64,000 nt of DNA from Parasponia andersonii (GCA_002914805.1 JXTB01000165.1:570586-634585); one strand, 5' to 3'. Shown: positions 22,695-35,162, counted from the first letter of the stretch. Notes: generated from the letters alone by a model not told the origin. Program-made: numbers and translations.

Positions 22695-23242
22695 TTATTA
22701 GCTGCATGTGGTAACTAAATATACTTACGTACGTAATAAATATTTAGCACTCTCTCCCTTGAAGTTTTACTTATTACAAATCTAGCAGGGTTATTAAAGA
22801 AATAAGTTGTTTATTTTACATTATATATGCCATAAAGCCCTGATAATAGAAGAGTGGTGGGTTAATGTATTCAAAGTAGAGTGGTATATATTTTATTTAA
22901 CGCATTGTTTTACTTTCAAGACTTTAGTACTCGATCGTAAAAAATTTGTAACAATTTACGAAATATTTGCTCAAGTACGTAATTACTTTCTAAATTATTT
23001 ACTTCTATTATCCATCTTTTATAAGAAGTAGTCAATCATAAAAGTACAGATATCAATGCCATCAGAAAGCCAATTTCCCAATAATATGAACGCAATCAAT
23101 TACTCAAAGGAAAAGCTAATTTTCCAGCTACAATAGACATTATACATATATATAATACTATTCAATAGCTTTTACATGATTTTTTAATCTTGGATGTATT
23201 ACGCTACCCTAGACATCATTTATGTTTTATCTGACCAAGTCA
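22695..23242. other. Spacer before the gypsy element
   Basis: AT-rich with no supported gene. A 74-codon open frame at 22807-23031 has no recognisable domain and ordinary AT-rich composition. Confidence 0.4.
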
Positions 23243-23740
23243 CTCACCATGGGGCACACCTGTGCTATTTGTGAAGAAGAAAGATGGAACATTCAGAATG
23301 TGCATCGACTATAGAGAATTGAATAAGGTGACCATAAAGAATAAATATCCCTTGCCAAGGATAGAGGACTTGTTCGATCAATTAAAAGAAGCTGCAGTTT
23401 TCTCAAAGATCGATTTGCGATCGGGTTATCATTAACTGAGAATTAAAGAGAGTGATATTCCGAAGTCTACCTTTCGAATACAATATGGGCATTATGAGTT
23501 CTTAGTGATGTCTTTTGGGCTAACTAATGCTCCTGTGGCATTTATAGACATGATGAATAGAGTGTTCAAGGAATACTTGGACAAATTTATCATAGTCTTT
23601 ATCGATGATATCTTAATTACTCAAGGTCTCATGAAGAACAAGAACAACACCTCAAACTCGTATTACAGAAGTTAAGGGAATACCGCCTCTATGCCAAATT
23701 CTCTAAGTGTGAATTCTGGCTAGACCGAGTCCATTTCTTA
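23243..23740 (+). pseudogene. Gypsy reverse transcriptase, truncated
   Basis: Begins [20 protein letters not shown], followed by [31 protein letters not shown] (then a stop where Q is usual), [15 protein letters not shown] and [11 protein letters not shown]. The catalytic F-I-D-D is intact. After it the frame shifts. The N-terminal part of RT and everything before are absent. Confidence 0.92.
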
Positions 23741-24380
23741 GGACATGTGGTTGCAAAGGAAGGAGTTGCCGTAGATCCTTCGAAGATAGAGGCAGTGAAC
23801 AATTGGCCAGCATCCAAAACCGTGACTGAAGTGAGGAGTTTTTTGGGATTAGCTGGCTATTACCAAAGATTTATAGAAGGCTTTTCAAAGCTTGCTGCTC
23901 CCCTCACGGCCCTTACAAAAAAAGAGAAGAAATATGAATGGACGGAGAAGTGTGAAGAAATCTTCCAAGAGTCGAAGAATAGGATTACCAGTGTACTTAT
24001 ACTTACCATCCCATCAAATGAAGGACAGTTCAACATTTATAGTGATGCATCGAAGCTGGGACTAGGAGCAGTACTAATGCAAAATGGAAAGGTCGTAGCA
24101 AATAGTTCTCGATAATTAAAGGAGCACGAGAAAAACTATGCTCATGATCTAGAACTTGCTGTTGTAGTATTCGCTCTCAAACTTTGGCGACACTATTTAT
24201 ACGGAGCTCAATGTTGAATCTACACCGATCATAAAAGCCTGAAGTATATATTCACTCAGAAAGAGTTGAACATGAGGCAACATAGATGGCTTGAGTTAGT
24301 GAAGGATTATGATTGTGAAATCTTGTACCACCCGAGTAAGGTAAATAGGGTTGTAGATGCACTAAGCAGAAAAATAACTT
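23741..24380 (+). pseudogene. Gypsy RNase H
   Basis: One frame covers 23747-24115: [35 protein letters not shown] and [20 protein letters not shown], where the catalytic Asp of YSDAS is kept. A stop after NSSR ends the frame. [20 protein letters not shown] and the end block (Y-T-D-H-K-S-L) follow, up to the [19 protein letters not shown] linker at about 24340. Confidence 0.9.
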
Positions 24381-24499
24381 CAACTCTAATGTCAATAAAA
24401 GCTTTACCTAAACCCTTATAAGAGGATATAAATAGTGTCGGTTTAGAGTTAATAATAGGTAAATTATCTATATTAATTCTTAAACCAAACATTTTCGAG

Positions 24500-25456
24500 A
24501 ATATGAAGGAATCTGAAGAGCTCGATCCTGTCTTAGCACGAATTAAAAAAGACATTGCAAAAGGAAAACTGACCGAGTTTAGTCTCTCTACTGACGGAAT
24601 TCTCAAACTAAATGGTAGATTATGCATACCCAATGATGCCAAAATGAAGAATCAGATCCTTTCTGAAGCACACGAGACCCCTTATTCTGTCCATCCAAGT
24701 ACGACAAAGATGTATAAGGATCTAAAGGAATACTTTTGGTGGAATAGAATGAAAACTGATGTTGCAAAGTACGTACAAAGGTGTTTAACATGTCAAAAAG
24801 TCAAAGCTAAACACAAGCGGCCTGCTGGAGAATTACAACCAATTAAAATTCCAGAGTAGAAATGGGAAACAATTGCTGTGGATTTTGTGGTTGGATTACC
24901 AAGAACGCCAGAAGGATACGATGCAATATAGGTGATTGTGGATCGACTAACTAAATCAGCACACTTTCTACCAATGAAAATCACTTACTCATTGGAAAAG
25001 TTAGCTGAATTATATGTGGCTGAGATAGTCAGACTACATGGAATACCACGAAATATTATTTCTGATCGCGATAGTCGATTTACCTTTACTTTTTGGAGAA
25101 AAGTCCAACAAGCCTTAGGTACAAAGCTAAATTTTAGCACAGCTTTCCATCCTCAAACTGATGGGCAGTCAGAGCAAACCATCCAAACTTTGGAGGATAT
25201 GCTTATGGCATATGTCATGGACTTTAAAGGAGCATGGAATAAAAAGCTTCCATTGACAGAGTTCTCCTACAATAACAGCTACCAGGCCTCGATCAAGGCA
25301 GCAACTTATGAAGCACTTTATGGAAAAAGATATAGATCCCCAATCTATAGGTTTGAACTAGGGAAGAAACATTTAGAAACCATTGAAGCTATACAAAAAA
25401 TTAGAAAAAGAATGGAAACTGCTCAGAGTAGACAGAAAAACTATGCAGACAAGTAG
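24500..25456 (+). pseudogene. Gypsy integrase
   Basis: At 24503-24859 the H2C2 zinc-binding region is clear: HETPYSVHPSTTKMYKDLK, then CLTCQKVKAKH. After a stop at 24857, the catalytic core carries VDFVVGLPRTPEG and VIVDRLTKSAHF (first Asp), IPRNIISDRDSRFT (second Asp) and TDGQSEQTIQTLEDMLMAY (Glu), so the D-D-E set is present. Two in-frame stops (near 24857 and 24929) make it a pseudogene. Confidence 0.92.
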
Positions 25457-25457
25457 A

Positions 25458-25908
25458 GAACTCCGTTAGAATTCCAAGTAGGAGACACAGTTTTTCTCAA
25501 AATAGTACCAATAAAGGGAGTAATGTGGTTTGGAAAGAAAGCAAAATTGAGTCCAAGATACATTGGACCATTCAAAATTTTAGAACATATTGGCAAATTA
25601 GCCTATAAGTTGGCTTTACCGCCTGAACTAGCATCAGTACATAATGTGTTCCATGTATCTATGCTGAAGAAATACATCTCAGACCCGTCACATGTATTGA
25701 AGAATGAACCTGTTGAAGTTCACGAGAACTTGACATACGAGGAGAAACTGGTAAAGATTTTGGCTTGGGAAGAAAATACTCCTAGAAACAAGACCAGACC
25801 TTTAGTTAAGGAATTGTGGCGAAACCACAAGATGGAAGAGGCTACTTGAGAACGAGAAGAAGAGATGAAGGAAAAGTACCCAGAAGTAAGGGAGATTGTC
25901 ACCCTTTA
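25458..25908 (+). pseudogene. Gypsy integrase C-terminus with chromodomain-like tail
   Basis: [39 protein letters not shown] and the tail up to EVREIVTL are the usual end of chromovirus Pol. The tail (ENLTYEEKLVKILAWEE, then VKELWRNHKMEEAT, a stop, and EREEEMKEKYPE) is the chromodomain-like region, with W replaced by a stop at 25847. In chromoviruses this part helps to choose heterochromatic targets. Confidence 0.88.
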
Positions 25909-27227
25909 GGAATCTTTAGACTTGCAATATTAGTAGAATTATTATATACTTAGTGTCGAATTTTATTAACTTTGCATTCACAAATACTTGAAATTATATG
26001 CGTAGTATTATTTTAATGTTAAATTTTATTACGTGAGAAAATCATAGTTAATTCTCATTTTAACTTAGAATTTCTAAGTTAGTTTTCCTTAATAATAAAT
26101 TGATTTTACAATAATTATATTATATACATCAATATAACCTAATTAAAAATGTGACATGTTCATGTCACATTAAAATTGTTACATTTTATAACCTAAAGCT
26201 AATGGTTGCACCAAAATAGTACCATGCCATAATTAGAATGGTTAGGATTTAAGTATATATAGAATTAAGTAGACAAATCAATCTAAGAGTGGAAAATAAG
26301 TTATAGAAAAAGATGAAAAGTAGTAAAGTTTTACCTTAGGAAGGTAATAACTTTAAATAAGTGGAATAGAAAAGGAAAGGGATAAAGTTAATGGGTAATT
26401 CAAAAGGTAGGAAAAAAGGAAAATCATAATAGAAATGTTCTTTGGAAATTAGTGGCCATAATTCAAAGTGGAAGACATAAACAAAACTAATTAGTAACTT
26501 TTGTCTCCAAAATAATTCAAAAGGTATAAAAAAGATTAATATAGTGGAGACTTTCTTTGGGAGTTAGTGGTATTGGATTCCAAATAATTGAAAAAGAATA
26601 AAGATTAGAGACAAAAGTAGTGGATGAGTAAAAAATAAAGTAAAAGGTAAGGTAATAGAGTAGGAAAAGAAGATATATTGACAAATTGATAATAATGATA
26701 CTTGGATTATTTAATAGAATATAAAAGTATGTATTATTGGATACCTTCCATGGATAGCCTACAAATAGATCATTCATTTAGCAGTTCAAACCCATGCTTA
26801 ACCTTTCAAATTACTTAGCCAAAACTATCTTAATATTTCCAATTATTCATTCTCAAAAAAAAAAAAAAAAACTCTTTCTTCCCCACTTTCTTCTAAATCC
26901 ACAAGAGATATAATATTTTACCCATCAACTCTAGAAATTTAGAATTATAATCAAGAGAAGAGAGTACTTAATTTTGTGGTAGAGATGTAAGAAAGAAGAT
27001 CCAAACTTGGAAGGTATTTATTCCCTCACCTTGCTTCTTATATGTTTAAATAGATTATATAAAAGAATAAATAGATAATAACATATTTGACCTACTTTTC
27101 ATGTTATATAATTTATATTACATTGAGACTTATTTTTTTGATTTCTTAAGCCTCTAAATATGAGTACTTCATAATAATAGTAAAATCAAAAATGACTAAA
27201 CACAAAAAAGTGGAAGATTTTTTTTAG
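25909..27227 (+). other. Gypsy 3' untranslated region
   Basis: AT-rich DNA between the end of Pol and the 3' LTR. No open frame of note. A purine-rich stretch aaaaaagtggaaga (about 27204-27217) shortly before the LTR is a candidate polypurine tract. Confidence 0.55.
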
Positions 27228-28135
27228 TGTAAGACCCTAAAATAAAATATGCATGAAAATGAACCAAGCTTAATTATTTAGACTTAGATCCTTAACAACA
27301 GATTTTTACCCATTAGAAATGCTTCCCAAAAATTAAAGATCTTTGCTCAAAAGTTGGAAGGACTAAAATGCAAAAAATTTGAGTATTTGGGTTAAAAGTG
27401 TAATTTTGACAAAATATGGATCAAATATGTGAAAAAGTTATTTTAGGGAATTTTAAGATTATTTTTAATTGTAAAAGTAAATAAATGAAGAATCTTTAAC
27501 AAAAAAAAAAGAATAATAAGATATAACTCAATATTTACCATTAGAGGGCATAAATGTTAGAAATCTTAAGATTTTAAGTAGAAATATAAATTATAAAACT
27601 TGAAAATATTGGGTTGGAAATTTGGGATAAGAAAAGATTTACTTAAATTTAAGATATGAAATCAATTATAGGAAATAAGTAATGTATGCCTCTAATTGTA
27701 TTTTGCCTAAATTTAGTGATAGGCCTAAAAAGCGTGATTAATACCAAATAATATTTAATCCAAGTATGATTTTAGATATTAAATTTGTGTATCTCTTAGT
27801 ATGGTTGACTCAATTATTATTTTATGACCCTTAATTATGAATAAAGAAATTAATCAAGAATAATTCAAAGTATTTGATGAAAAGAAAAATAATTAAGGAA
27901 ACTTAATTGATTTAGGATGATATTAATCAAATCAACAACCAAATTATTGATAGATTAAAAAGATTACTATGATCAAGGTTAAGGAGAATCAAATCTCATC
28001 CATCTAAGTGAAAGTATAAATTAGTCAATGAATATAGCGTGACATTGTTTCTCAAATGTGAAGTTTTATGCTGGATCAAGACTAAGTTTTAAATATTTTA
28101 AGCCCAATAAGTAATTAGAAGTTAAAAAAAAAAAA

Positions 28136-29087
28136 CAGTATAAGGCCACTTTAAATTTCTCTAACAAATAGAGTATCTATACATCAGGGCAAACTTCGAT
28201 CTAGACGTACGTAATTAACGAATAGAAATAGGACAATTATATTACGAGGTAAGTACAATTTCACCTATGGCATGGATGGTTGAAAATGTTTCATGTTTGT
28301 AGTATGATATATTTGAATTAATTTCATGTGTTAACTTGCCTTTATAATATTATTGTATGGACTATGTATAATACATGCTTATAAAGATACTTTTCTTATG
28401 CTATAAAAACATGATGTATACTTACTTTATAATGTTATCATGAAAATGCTTCAACATACTTTAACAAAGGAAATGCTATGATAGTTGAATATAAGTTTGG
28501 GTTCATTGAAGCGTACTCACTCATATTAAGAAAAGACTAAATAAGATAAAAAATTTAAAGGTGTCGTACCAACCTCCACTAGGTGAGGATATCCGAGAGA
28601 AAATAAGACCGACCTCCCCTAAGCGAGGATTTCCGAGGAAAAGTATGTTAAAATTATGACCGTGGGTGTTTTCAGATGGGTCGCTCCCCTAGTTCCCCAT
28701 TCGGTAGTACACACTCGGTATATACACCAAGGCCCATAAGAAAGATAAAAGACTTTACAATCAAGAATGAGATAAAATCATGACATAATATCTTATAATA
28801 AAGCGTAAAGAAATGATTTCATAAAATAGTACAACTGGACTTTCATAATAAAAAGAAAAAAGAGAAATGTTTGTTCATAAGTAAAATATTTTGTGAGAAT
28901 TACATTGTACTTACTAGGCGAAAGCTCACATTTTATGAGTATCTATGCTATATGTACAGAGGAAAGAAACCTCTTATTTGATTGATGGGTTAGCTAGAAT
29001 TGCGGCGGGGATGAATGCAAGGCACAGGCAATGGAATACCACCATTAAAATTTCTTCCGCATATGTTTTTATTATGAGACAAATGAT
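28136..29087 (+). repeat. Tandem duplication in LTR, unit A
   Basis: Starts cagtataaggccactttaa and ends gagacaaatgat. Unit B follows with a period of 980 bases. The units differ at scattered positions, so the duplication is not recent. Confidence 0.93.
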
Positions 29088-29115
29088 AAAATTAAATTAA
29101 AATTAAAAAAATAAA

Positions 29116-30059
29116 CAGTATAAGGCCAGTTTAAATTTTCTCTAACAAATAGAGTATGTATACGTCAGGGCAAACTTTAATCTAGACGTACATAATTAAC
29201 AAGTAGAACTAGGATAATTATATTACGAGGTAAGTACAATTTCACCTATGGCATGGATGGTTGAAAATGTTTCATGTTTACAATATGACATGTTTGAATT
29301 AATTTCATGTATTAACTTGTCTTTATATTATTATTGTATGACCTATGTATAATATATTCTTATAAAGATACTTTTCTTATGCTATTAAAAAAAAATTATG
29401 TATGCTTACTTTACAATGTTATCATACTTCAACATACTTTAACAAAGAAAATGCTATAGTAGTTGAATACAAGTTTGGGTTCATTGAAGCGAACCCACTC
29501 ATATTAAGAAAAGACTAAATAAGATAAAGAATTTAAAGGTATCGTACCAACCTCCACTAGGTGAGGATATCCGAGGGAAGATAAGACCGATCTCCATTAA
29601 GCTAGGATTCTCGAGGAAAAGTATGTTAAGATTATGACCGTGGGTATTTTCAGTTGGGTAGCTCCCATGATTCCCCATTTGGTAGTGCACACTCGGTACG
29701 TACACCAAGTCCCATAAGAAAGATAAAAGACTTTACAATCAAGAATGAGATAAAATCATGATACAATATCTTATAATAAAGCGTAAAATAATGATTTCAT
29801 AAAACAACATAACTGAACTTTCAAAAAGAAAAAAGAGAATTGTTTGTTCATAAGTAAAATGTTTTGTGGGCATTTCATTGTACTTACTGAGCGAAAGCTC
29901 ATATTTTATGAGTATCCATGCTATAGGTACCAAAGGAAAGAAATCTCTGATTTGATTGATGGGTTAGCTAGAATTGAGGCGGGGATGATACGAGGCACGT
30001 GCAATGGAATACCGCCATTAAAATTACTTCCGCATTTGTTTTATTATGAGACAAATGAT
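29116..30059 (+). repeat. Tandem duplication in LTR, unit B
   Basis: It parallels unit A over about 944 bases, including ctccactaggtgaggatatcc and the gctcccctagttccccatt / gctcccatgattccccatt blocks. The 28-base junction between units is AT-rich (tattaaaattaaaaaaataa-like). Confidence 0.93.
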
Positions 30060-30579
30060 TTAAATTATGTATGCTTGATGTTGTTTGAAAACGTACTTAT
30101 AACTTAGCATTTTATTTTGTAATGCCTGATTTAATCAAATTGAACTTGAAAATGTATTTCGATTTAATAGAACTAAAACAAACATTTTTTTTGTAGATAT
30201 AAAAGAGAAAATGTTTTGATTTAAATAAATGCAAAATATAAGGGGTTCTGTCAAAAAGACCTAAACTGTCTAAGGAGAGCTTGGGACTTAAGTGGTCCGT
30301 ATGTGACCCCCCTCCTCACCTCGGAGCCCTTTATGGTTACGCATTATTTAAATCACCTTAATAAAAAATTTATAATCAAATTTAAATAAAGGGTACTTAA
30401 CCATTGAGAAGCTTTACTTGTTTTCAAAATTTAAGTAAATCTTTAGTTATGAATATAAATATCTTAAAAAGAAATAAAAGTGTAAAAAAAAATTGTCATA
30501 AATTTTCAACATCTAATTTTTTTTTTAAGCTAAGAAGGTAAGTAGTTAATGGTCAGAAAAAGTCTAGTCGTTACACACT

Positions 30580-31665
30580 AGTGTTAGGATGGTGCAGTTT
30601 TTTCTCTCATATATCTTATATATATGAGGCCCAAAACTACTAATCACAGTCCAATTAGAGTTGGCTTTATTCTCTAATTTGGGCTTTAGGTATATTTTTA
30701 TAAATATATCTCATGTAACTTATTTATAAAAATACCAACTTCTATGTAGAATTATTATTTTATACAATTTTGTAAAACAAATTTCACAAATGCCACTAAC
30801 CAATTAATAAGCTTTGTTGAGTTAGACAAAAGACCTAATGGATCTACATAATCTAAGCTCCAATAGTATAATAAATACATTATAATTCTAATTATGGTAA
30901 TACTGTACTCTTAAATTAAATGTCATATTTTTTATAGAGATTTAATCAACTAGCCTTAATCCATCTAACATATTTTATACTACATGTAAAATTCATATAC
31001 AGTGTCGTAGTTAGATAGGTGAAATTACTGTAATACTGCTTTAACACATATTTACCTTCAAGTTACTAGAATTATGTTATCGATAATTTTGTTCTTAGTG
31101 GCCATTTAGATAAAATTATTAACTAATTCACTGAAGTGAATACTATGATCTTAGATTTAATTATTCTATGAATCTTAAAAGACCCTAAAGTGGTATTAAT
31201 ATATAGTGTCCTTAACTATTTGTTGTTTCTATCAATTCATAAATCATAACCTTCAATATATCAGAGTTTGCCTCTAATTTCACAGAAGTTAGTCTTTTAA
31301 CTAATCAAAAGGCTACAATCTATGAAAGTAAGTCTAGTCAAACATCAAGGATTAAGATCTACATACTAAGAGCTAGTTTGTAGTAATACTAAGAACTGAG
31401 TTGCGGTACTCCAATTCTTTATATTACCTAGTTCAGTTCAATACAAATAGCTTATTTATATTGTGCTACTATTTTTATCAAAAGACAGACACTTGAATCA
31501 TTTGAGACACATCATTCCTATTGAGATAGATAAAAACTACAACCTTTAGTAAATAAAGTATTCTATCTTTATTTACAAATTGTGAACTGGTTAACTTAGA
31601 CTTAGATAAAAAACCAAGTCTCTCCATAATTAACACTTAATCATGCTTGTTTCTTCACTTGTCTA
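30580..31665 (-). repeat. Element A: 3' LTR remnant
   Basis: The reverse complement aligns with about 39680-40820 of the solo LTR at 39531-41329, sharing, for example, aaggattaagatct, ttagatttaattattc and the TATA-like segment at its low end (atatcttatatatatgagg, 30607-30630). The first ~150 bases and the last ~500 bases of the LTR are missing. The low end adjoins the gypsy LTR at 30575. Confidence 0.8.
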
Positions 31666-32359
31666 AAAAGTAGTTACTTAAACTAACTTTCTAAAAGCCC
31701 CCGTTATTTCAATTTATGTGCTTTTTTATATAATACAGCCACCTATAGGAGATCAGTATATAAAGTCCACTCATATTTTATCCTAAGAGATTCAATACTA
31801 GTAATACCAGATTTAATACTAGTAATACCCAGATGAAAACCTTCCTATAGAAGCTCAACAAGATTCTGAGGCAAGACACATCTTTAGAACTATTGAACCA
31901 ATGATAGAGACCATGGATATCTCATACTCGCTCCTACTAATTCTTTTTAAAATTAAGGATTCCTAATTTTATTCAGTTATTTAACTTACTTAGTAACCAC
32001 AAAATCAATTATGTATATCCAATATGCGACTTAAAGAAAATGAGCTAATTTTAGATATTATGATATACTATTCTAAACATGGTGCTATGATTGAATAATT
32101 ATTGTCTCCTAAAGCCAAAGTGCTAACACTATATTATACATATAATGTAATATAAAAGTAGACAATAAAAGCATACAAGACATAATGATCAAGTGAAAAA
32201 GTTTGTGGATTGTAAATCATTCAAGCAAAACTTATTCAGAAGAAGATTCAATTATTTATTCAACAATCTTTCAAACAAAGATAAATGATTGAAAATAGTA
32301 TTTAAACCAAATCCTGAATAAAACATTAGTTTTGAAAAATCTAACTAAGAAACTTTAAC
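31666..32359 (-). other. Element A interior, part 1
   Basis: Non-coding AT-rich DNA between the LTR remnant and the TRIM. A short duplication (gattcaatactagtaatacc / gatttaatactagtaatacc) lies at about 31790-31830. No retroviral domain found. Confidence 0.4.
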
Positions 32360-32481
32360 TGTAATTCCCTAAGTCCCACATCGGGTATGCTCTGGGAAGA
32401 TCATGAGTATTTAAGTAGTAGTCCATGAGCCCAAAAGTACTTTCAAGCTAGTACTTTTGGGTGAGGCCCAGTGGTGTTACA
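32360..32481 (+). repeat. TRIM left LTR
   Basis: 122 bp, beginning tgtaattccctaagtccca and ending ggtgttaca. It differs from the right LTR at roughly ten positions. Confidence 0.95.
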
Positions 32482-32483
32482 TT

Positions 32484-32495
32484 TGGTATCAGAGC
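32484..32495 (+). other. TRIM primer-binding site
   Basis: tggtatcagagc, the exact complement of the 3' end of plant initiator methionine tRNA, two bases after the LTR. Confidence 0.93.
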
Positions 32496-32638
32496 TGACT
32501 TAGTCCATACTTGTGTGGGCCTTGGAAGGCTGCCACGGGTCGAAATCGTGGTGAATGTGGACCCCGCCCATAGGGTTATATGTGGGCAATTGAATATGGA
32601 CCTTTAGCGAGGATGCTAGGCCCTTAACAGGGAGAGAT

Positions 32639-32760
32639 TGTAATGCCTCAAGTCCTACATCGGGTATACTCTGGGAAGATCATGAGTATTTAAGTAGTAG
32701 TCTATGAGCCCAAAAGTACCTTCAAGCTAGCACTTTTGGTTGAGGCCCAATGGAGTTACA
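32639..32760 (+). repeat. TRIM right LTR
   Basis: 122 bp, beginning tgtaatgcctcaagtccta and ending ggagttaca, followed directly by the target duplication. Confidence 0.95.
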
Positions 32761-33615
32761 TTAACCCTCTTAATTATTCAACCAATAATTTTAAAGATTC
32801 TTAGTAGTAGAATTTAATCAAATTAAATTCTAAGTACATTTATAAAAATAAGTAAACACTAATAAAAATATTTTATATAAAAATTTTATAAATAATTATA
32901 AATGCAAGTTATGAATATAAACAACCTTATATACATTCACCAATTTTCTCAAAATTAATCATTTCAAAACTAAAGAATGATTTAAATAATTTTTGGATAA
33001 AACATTTAACAAAAAATTAAAATCCTTCCACTCAATGTGATAGTTATATTGAACGTATTTTTCAAAAATATAATTATTTCATAATTATCAAAATATCTTT
33101 TATCACATAAAATATTATCATAATTATCAATATTTTATATCAAGTACCACTGTACAAAATACTATCATAATTATCACATGATTAAAATATTTTATTATTC
33201 AAAATTAAAACAATTTAATCTCATTAAAATTAGGCTCCAATTTCATTTAAAAGCATGAAAACAAATAATTATCCTTATAATATTATTATCCTTTTAGTTA
33301 ATACAATTAAGTTTATTAATTAATATTAATTATTAATTTTTCATCATATTAATAATTATTAAATAATAAAAATTATTCACATTAATAATTATTAAATAAC
33401 AATTCAAAATTAATTAAATTCAATTATTAATGTTTTCTAGTAAAATATATTATCCTATGTGTAAGAATTAAGTTCATAAATAATTCTTGTCTGAATTTAA
33501 AAATATCAAATAATTTTAAATTATTGACTAATTAGGATAANAATAATTAAAACCCTTTTAATTAAACTTAATTAATTTGAAACTTATAGCTCATATAATG
33601 TTTCTATATTTATCT

Positions 33616-33674
<59 letters not shown>

Positions 33675-34148
33675 TTCCAATAATTAAATAGAGATCATAT
33701 CTAAATTTAATTATAATGGGAATCTGATCATTATTAAAATCATATTAATTAATTACCTAATCAATCTTATTATTTAGTTATCTAATTAATCTCGTTATCT
33801 AGCAGAGTTACTAATCAAATTAGTTATCTTTAAATATATTATAATTATTATAATTAGAATAGTTACTAGATGAATAGTTAATATAATTAACTATAGAATA
33901 TCAATCTAATTATATTCAAATCTTTTCAATCCTAATTAATCTTATTAATTATGAATTTGAATAATCTATGGATAATAATTATTTAAATCTAATCTGATTA
34001 GATTTAGTTTCAAATTTAAATTCTAAACTATATCCTAATTTAAATCAAATTTAAATTAAGAATAATTACTAAAATTGAATCAATCAAATTTAAACTATCA
34101 TGATTTATGGATAATTATCTAATCATATTTAATCATATTAAATATAAA
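32761..34148 (-). other. Element A interior, part 2 (AT-rich)
   Basis: Very AT-rich, with a long TA microsatellite (about 33616-33669) and an N at 33541. No open frame or domain. Short blocks of taatcta/ttaatta type recur. Confidence 0.45.
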
Positions 34149-34450
34149 ATTAATTTGAATCATTGTTATCTATTTAAATTCAAAACTTAAATCGAAAGAG
34201 ATAGGAAATATTATCTAATTTCAAAAATTAGTAGATATCCTATAAATTCAAATTAACTATTAGATTTATCAAGATAATATCTAATCTAATTAAATATCTA
34301 AATTAATTTGAATTATCATTTTCTATTTAATTCAAAATTTAAATTCTAGAGATATTATAAGAAATCTTATCTAATTTTAAAAATTAGTAGATATTATATT
34401 TGAATTCAAATTTAACATTATTCTATAGTAAATAAAATTTAAAATAGCAT
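34149..34450. repeat. Two degenerate ~153-bp tandem units
   Basis: Unit 1 (from about 34150) and unit 2 (from about 34303) both begin ttaatttgaat and share atctaatttcaaaaattagt/atctaattttaaaaattagt and tattcaaaat-type blocks in the same order, with many differences. Confidence 0.6.
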
Positions 34451-34539
34451 AACTCAAAAATAGATAACAATCCTAATCTTATTCAAATAGTTTCATATTT
34501 CAAAATTTGAATTCAAATTAAATAATTATCTAATTAATT

Positions 34540-34830
34540 AGAAATTAGTGGTGGTGGCAGAAATGCCACCACCGTCGACCTACGGGCCGTCACCGTCCAA
34601 AAAAGGTGACGAGACACGAAGTAGGTGGGCAGTGAGCATGGGAGGCGCTCGGCCATGATACGCGGCAGAGCTGCCTGCCGTTGGCATGCGATGGGCGCAC
34701 TGGCCTTGCACGAGACGCAAACAGGTGTAGCACGGGCCACGCGCAGGCGAGTCGCATGCATCAGCCAGCCATGCAAGCAGGATGTATGCATTAGCAATGC
34801 ACACAGGCAGCCACGTGCACAAGTCTAGGG
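34540..34830. other. GC-rich island in element A interior
   Basis: About 290 bases of high GC in a region otherwise above 75% AT, with open frames on both strands (for example 34534-34797 minus, 34625-34828 plus). None has a recognisable domain. It includes gcatgc-rich text (ttggcatgcgatggg, gagtcgcatgcatcagcc). It may be a captured piece of host sequence inside a non-autonomous element. Confidence 0.4.
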
Positions 34831-35140
34831 CATGCCAAAATTTTTTTAAAAAATGTTGAAAAAATTAAAACAATATCAAAAAGCCTGGAAAAAATTTAGT
34901 TTTCTAAGCTCATTGACAACATGTTCATGAATCTATCAACAATAAAATTCAAGAATACTAGACCCTTATTTTGCTAGATTCACAATTCATAAGTTTTATT
35001 ATCAAGCAAATATCAATAGTATACGTAATTAAATATCATTCATCTTTATAAATCATTTAACTATCGTAAATAAAAATTGCTTAAACTCAATCACGTAACC
35101 TAGATCGTACAATTCTAGATCAATATAATGTTATACATAT

Positions 35141-35162
35141 GAACCTAGCTCTTGATAGCAAT
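35141..35162 (-). other. Element A primer-binding site (mutated)
   Basis: The minus strand reads TTGCTATCAAGAGCTAGGTTC right after the LTR end. It is a diverged form of TTGGTATCAGAGCTAGGTTC, the initiator-tRNA site. Confidence 0.65.

Larger units (their letters stand above)
23243..30575 (+). mobile_element. Ty3/gypsy chromovirus, 5'-truncated, with 3' LTR
   Basis: On the plus strand the order RT, RNase H, integrase, chromodomain-type tail is the gypsy order. A long 3' UTR (25910-27227) and a 3' LTR (27228-30575) follow. The 5' LTR, gag, protease and first part of RT are missing: coding homology begins abruptly inside RT at 23243. Long LTRs and the C-terminal tail suggest the Tekay/Del group, by likeness to the element at 51474-61391. 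Confidence 0.85.
27228..30575 (+). repeat. Gypsy 3' LTR with internal duplication
   Basis: Begins TGTAAGACCCTAAAATA and ends at or close to gtcgttaca (30575). About 3.35 kb including the internal duplication; without it about 2.4 kb, a length typical of Tekay-type LTRs and similar to the LTRs at 51474 and 58831. There is no partner LTR to prove the borders, so they are inferred from terminal text. Confidence 0.6.
32360..32760 (+). mobile_element. TRIM (terminal-repeat retrotransposon in miniature), complete
   Basis: Two 122-bp LTRs (32360-32481 and 32639-32760), each TG...CA, surround a 157-bp interior. The left LTR is followed by tggtatcagagc (32484-32495), the initiator-tRNA primer site. 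A purine tract agggagaga lies just before the right LTR. The 5-bp target duplication ttaac is perfect (32355-32359 and 32761-32765). No coding capacity, so it depends on proteins made elsewhere. The LTRs carry the aagtcccacatcggg text common in plant TRIMs. Confidence 0.96.

Noticed and set aside
22405-22707. His-rich open frame on the minus strand
   Set aside because: It is the reverse complement of the GAT array; poly-ATC gives His codons by default.
28136-30059. The two ~950-bp units as an LTR pair of their own
   Set aside because: They are adjacent with a 28-base junction and no interior, so a tandem duplication inside one LTR is simpler.
34534-34828. Open frames on both strands of the GC-rich island
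   Set aside because: High GC lowers stop frequency; no domain is seen in any of the frames.
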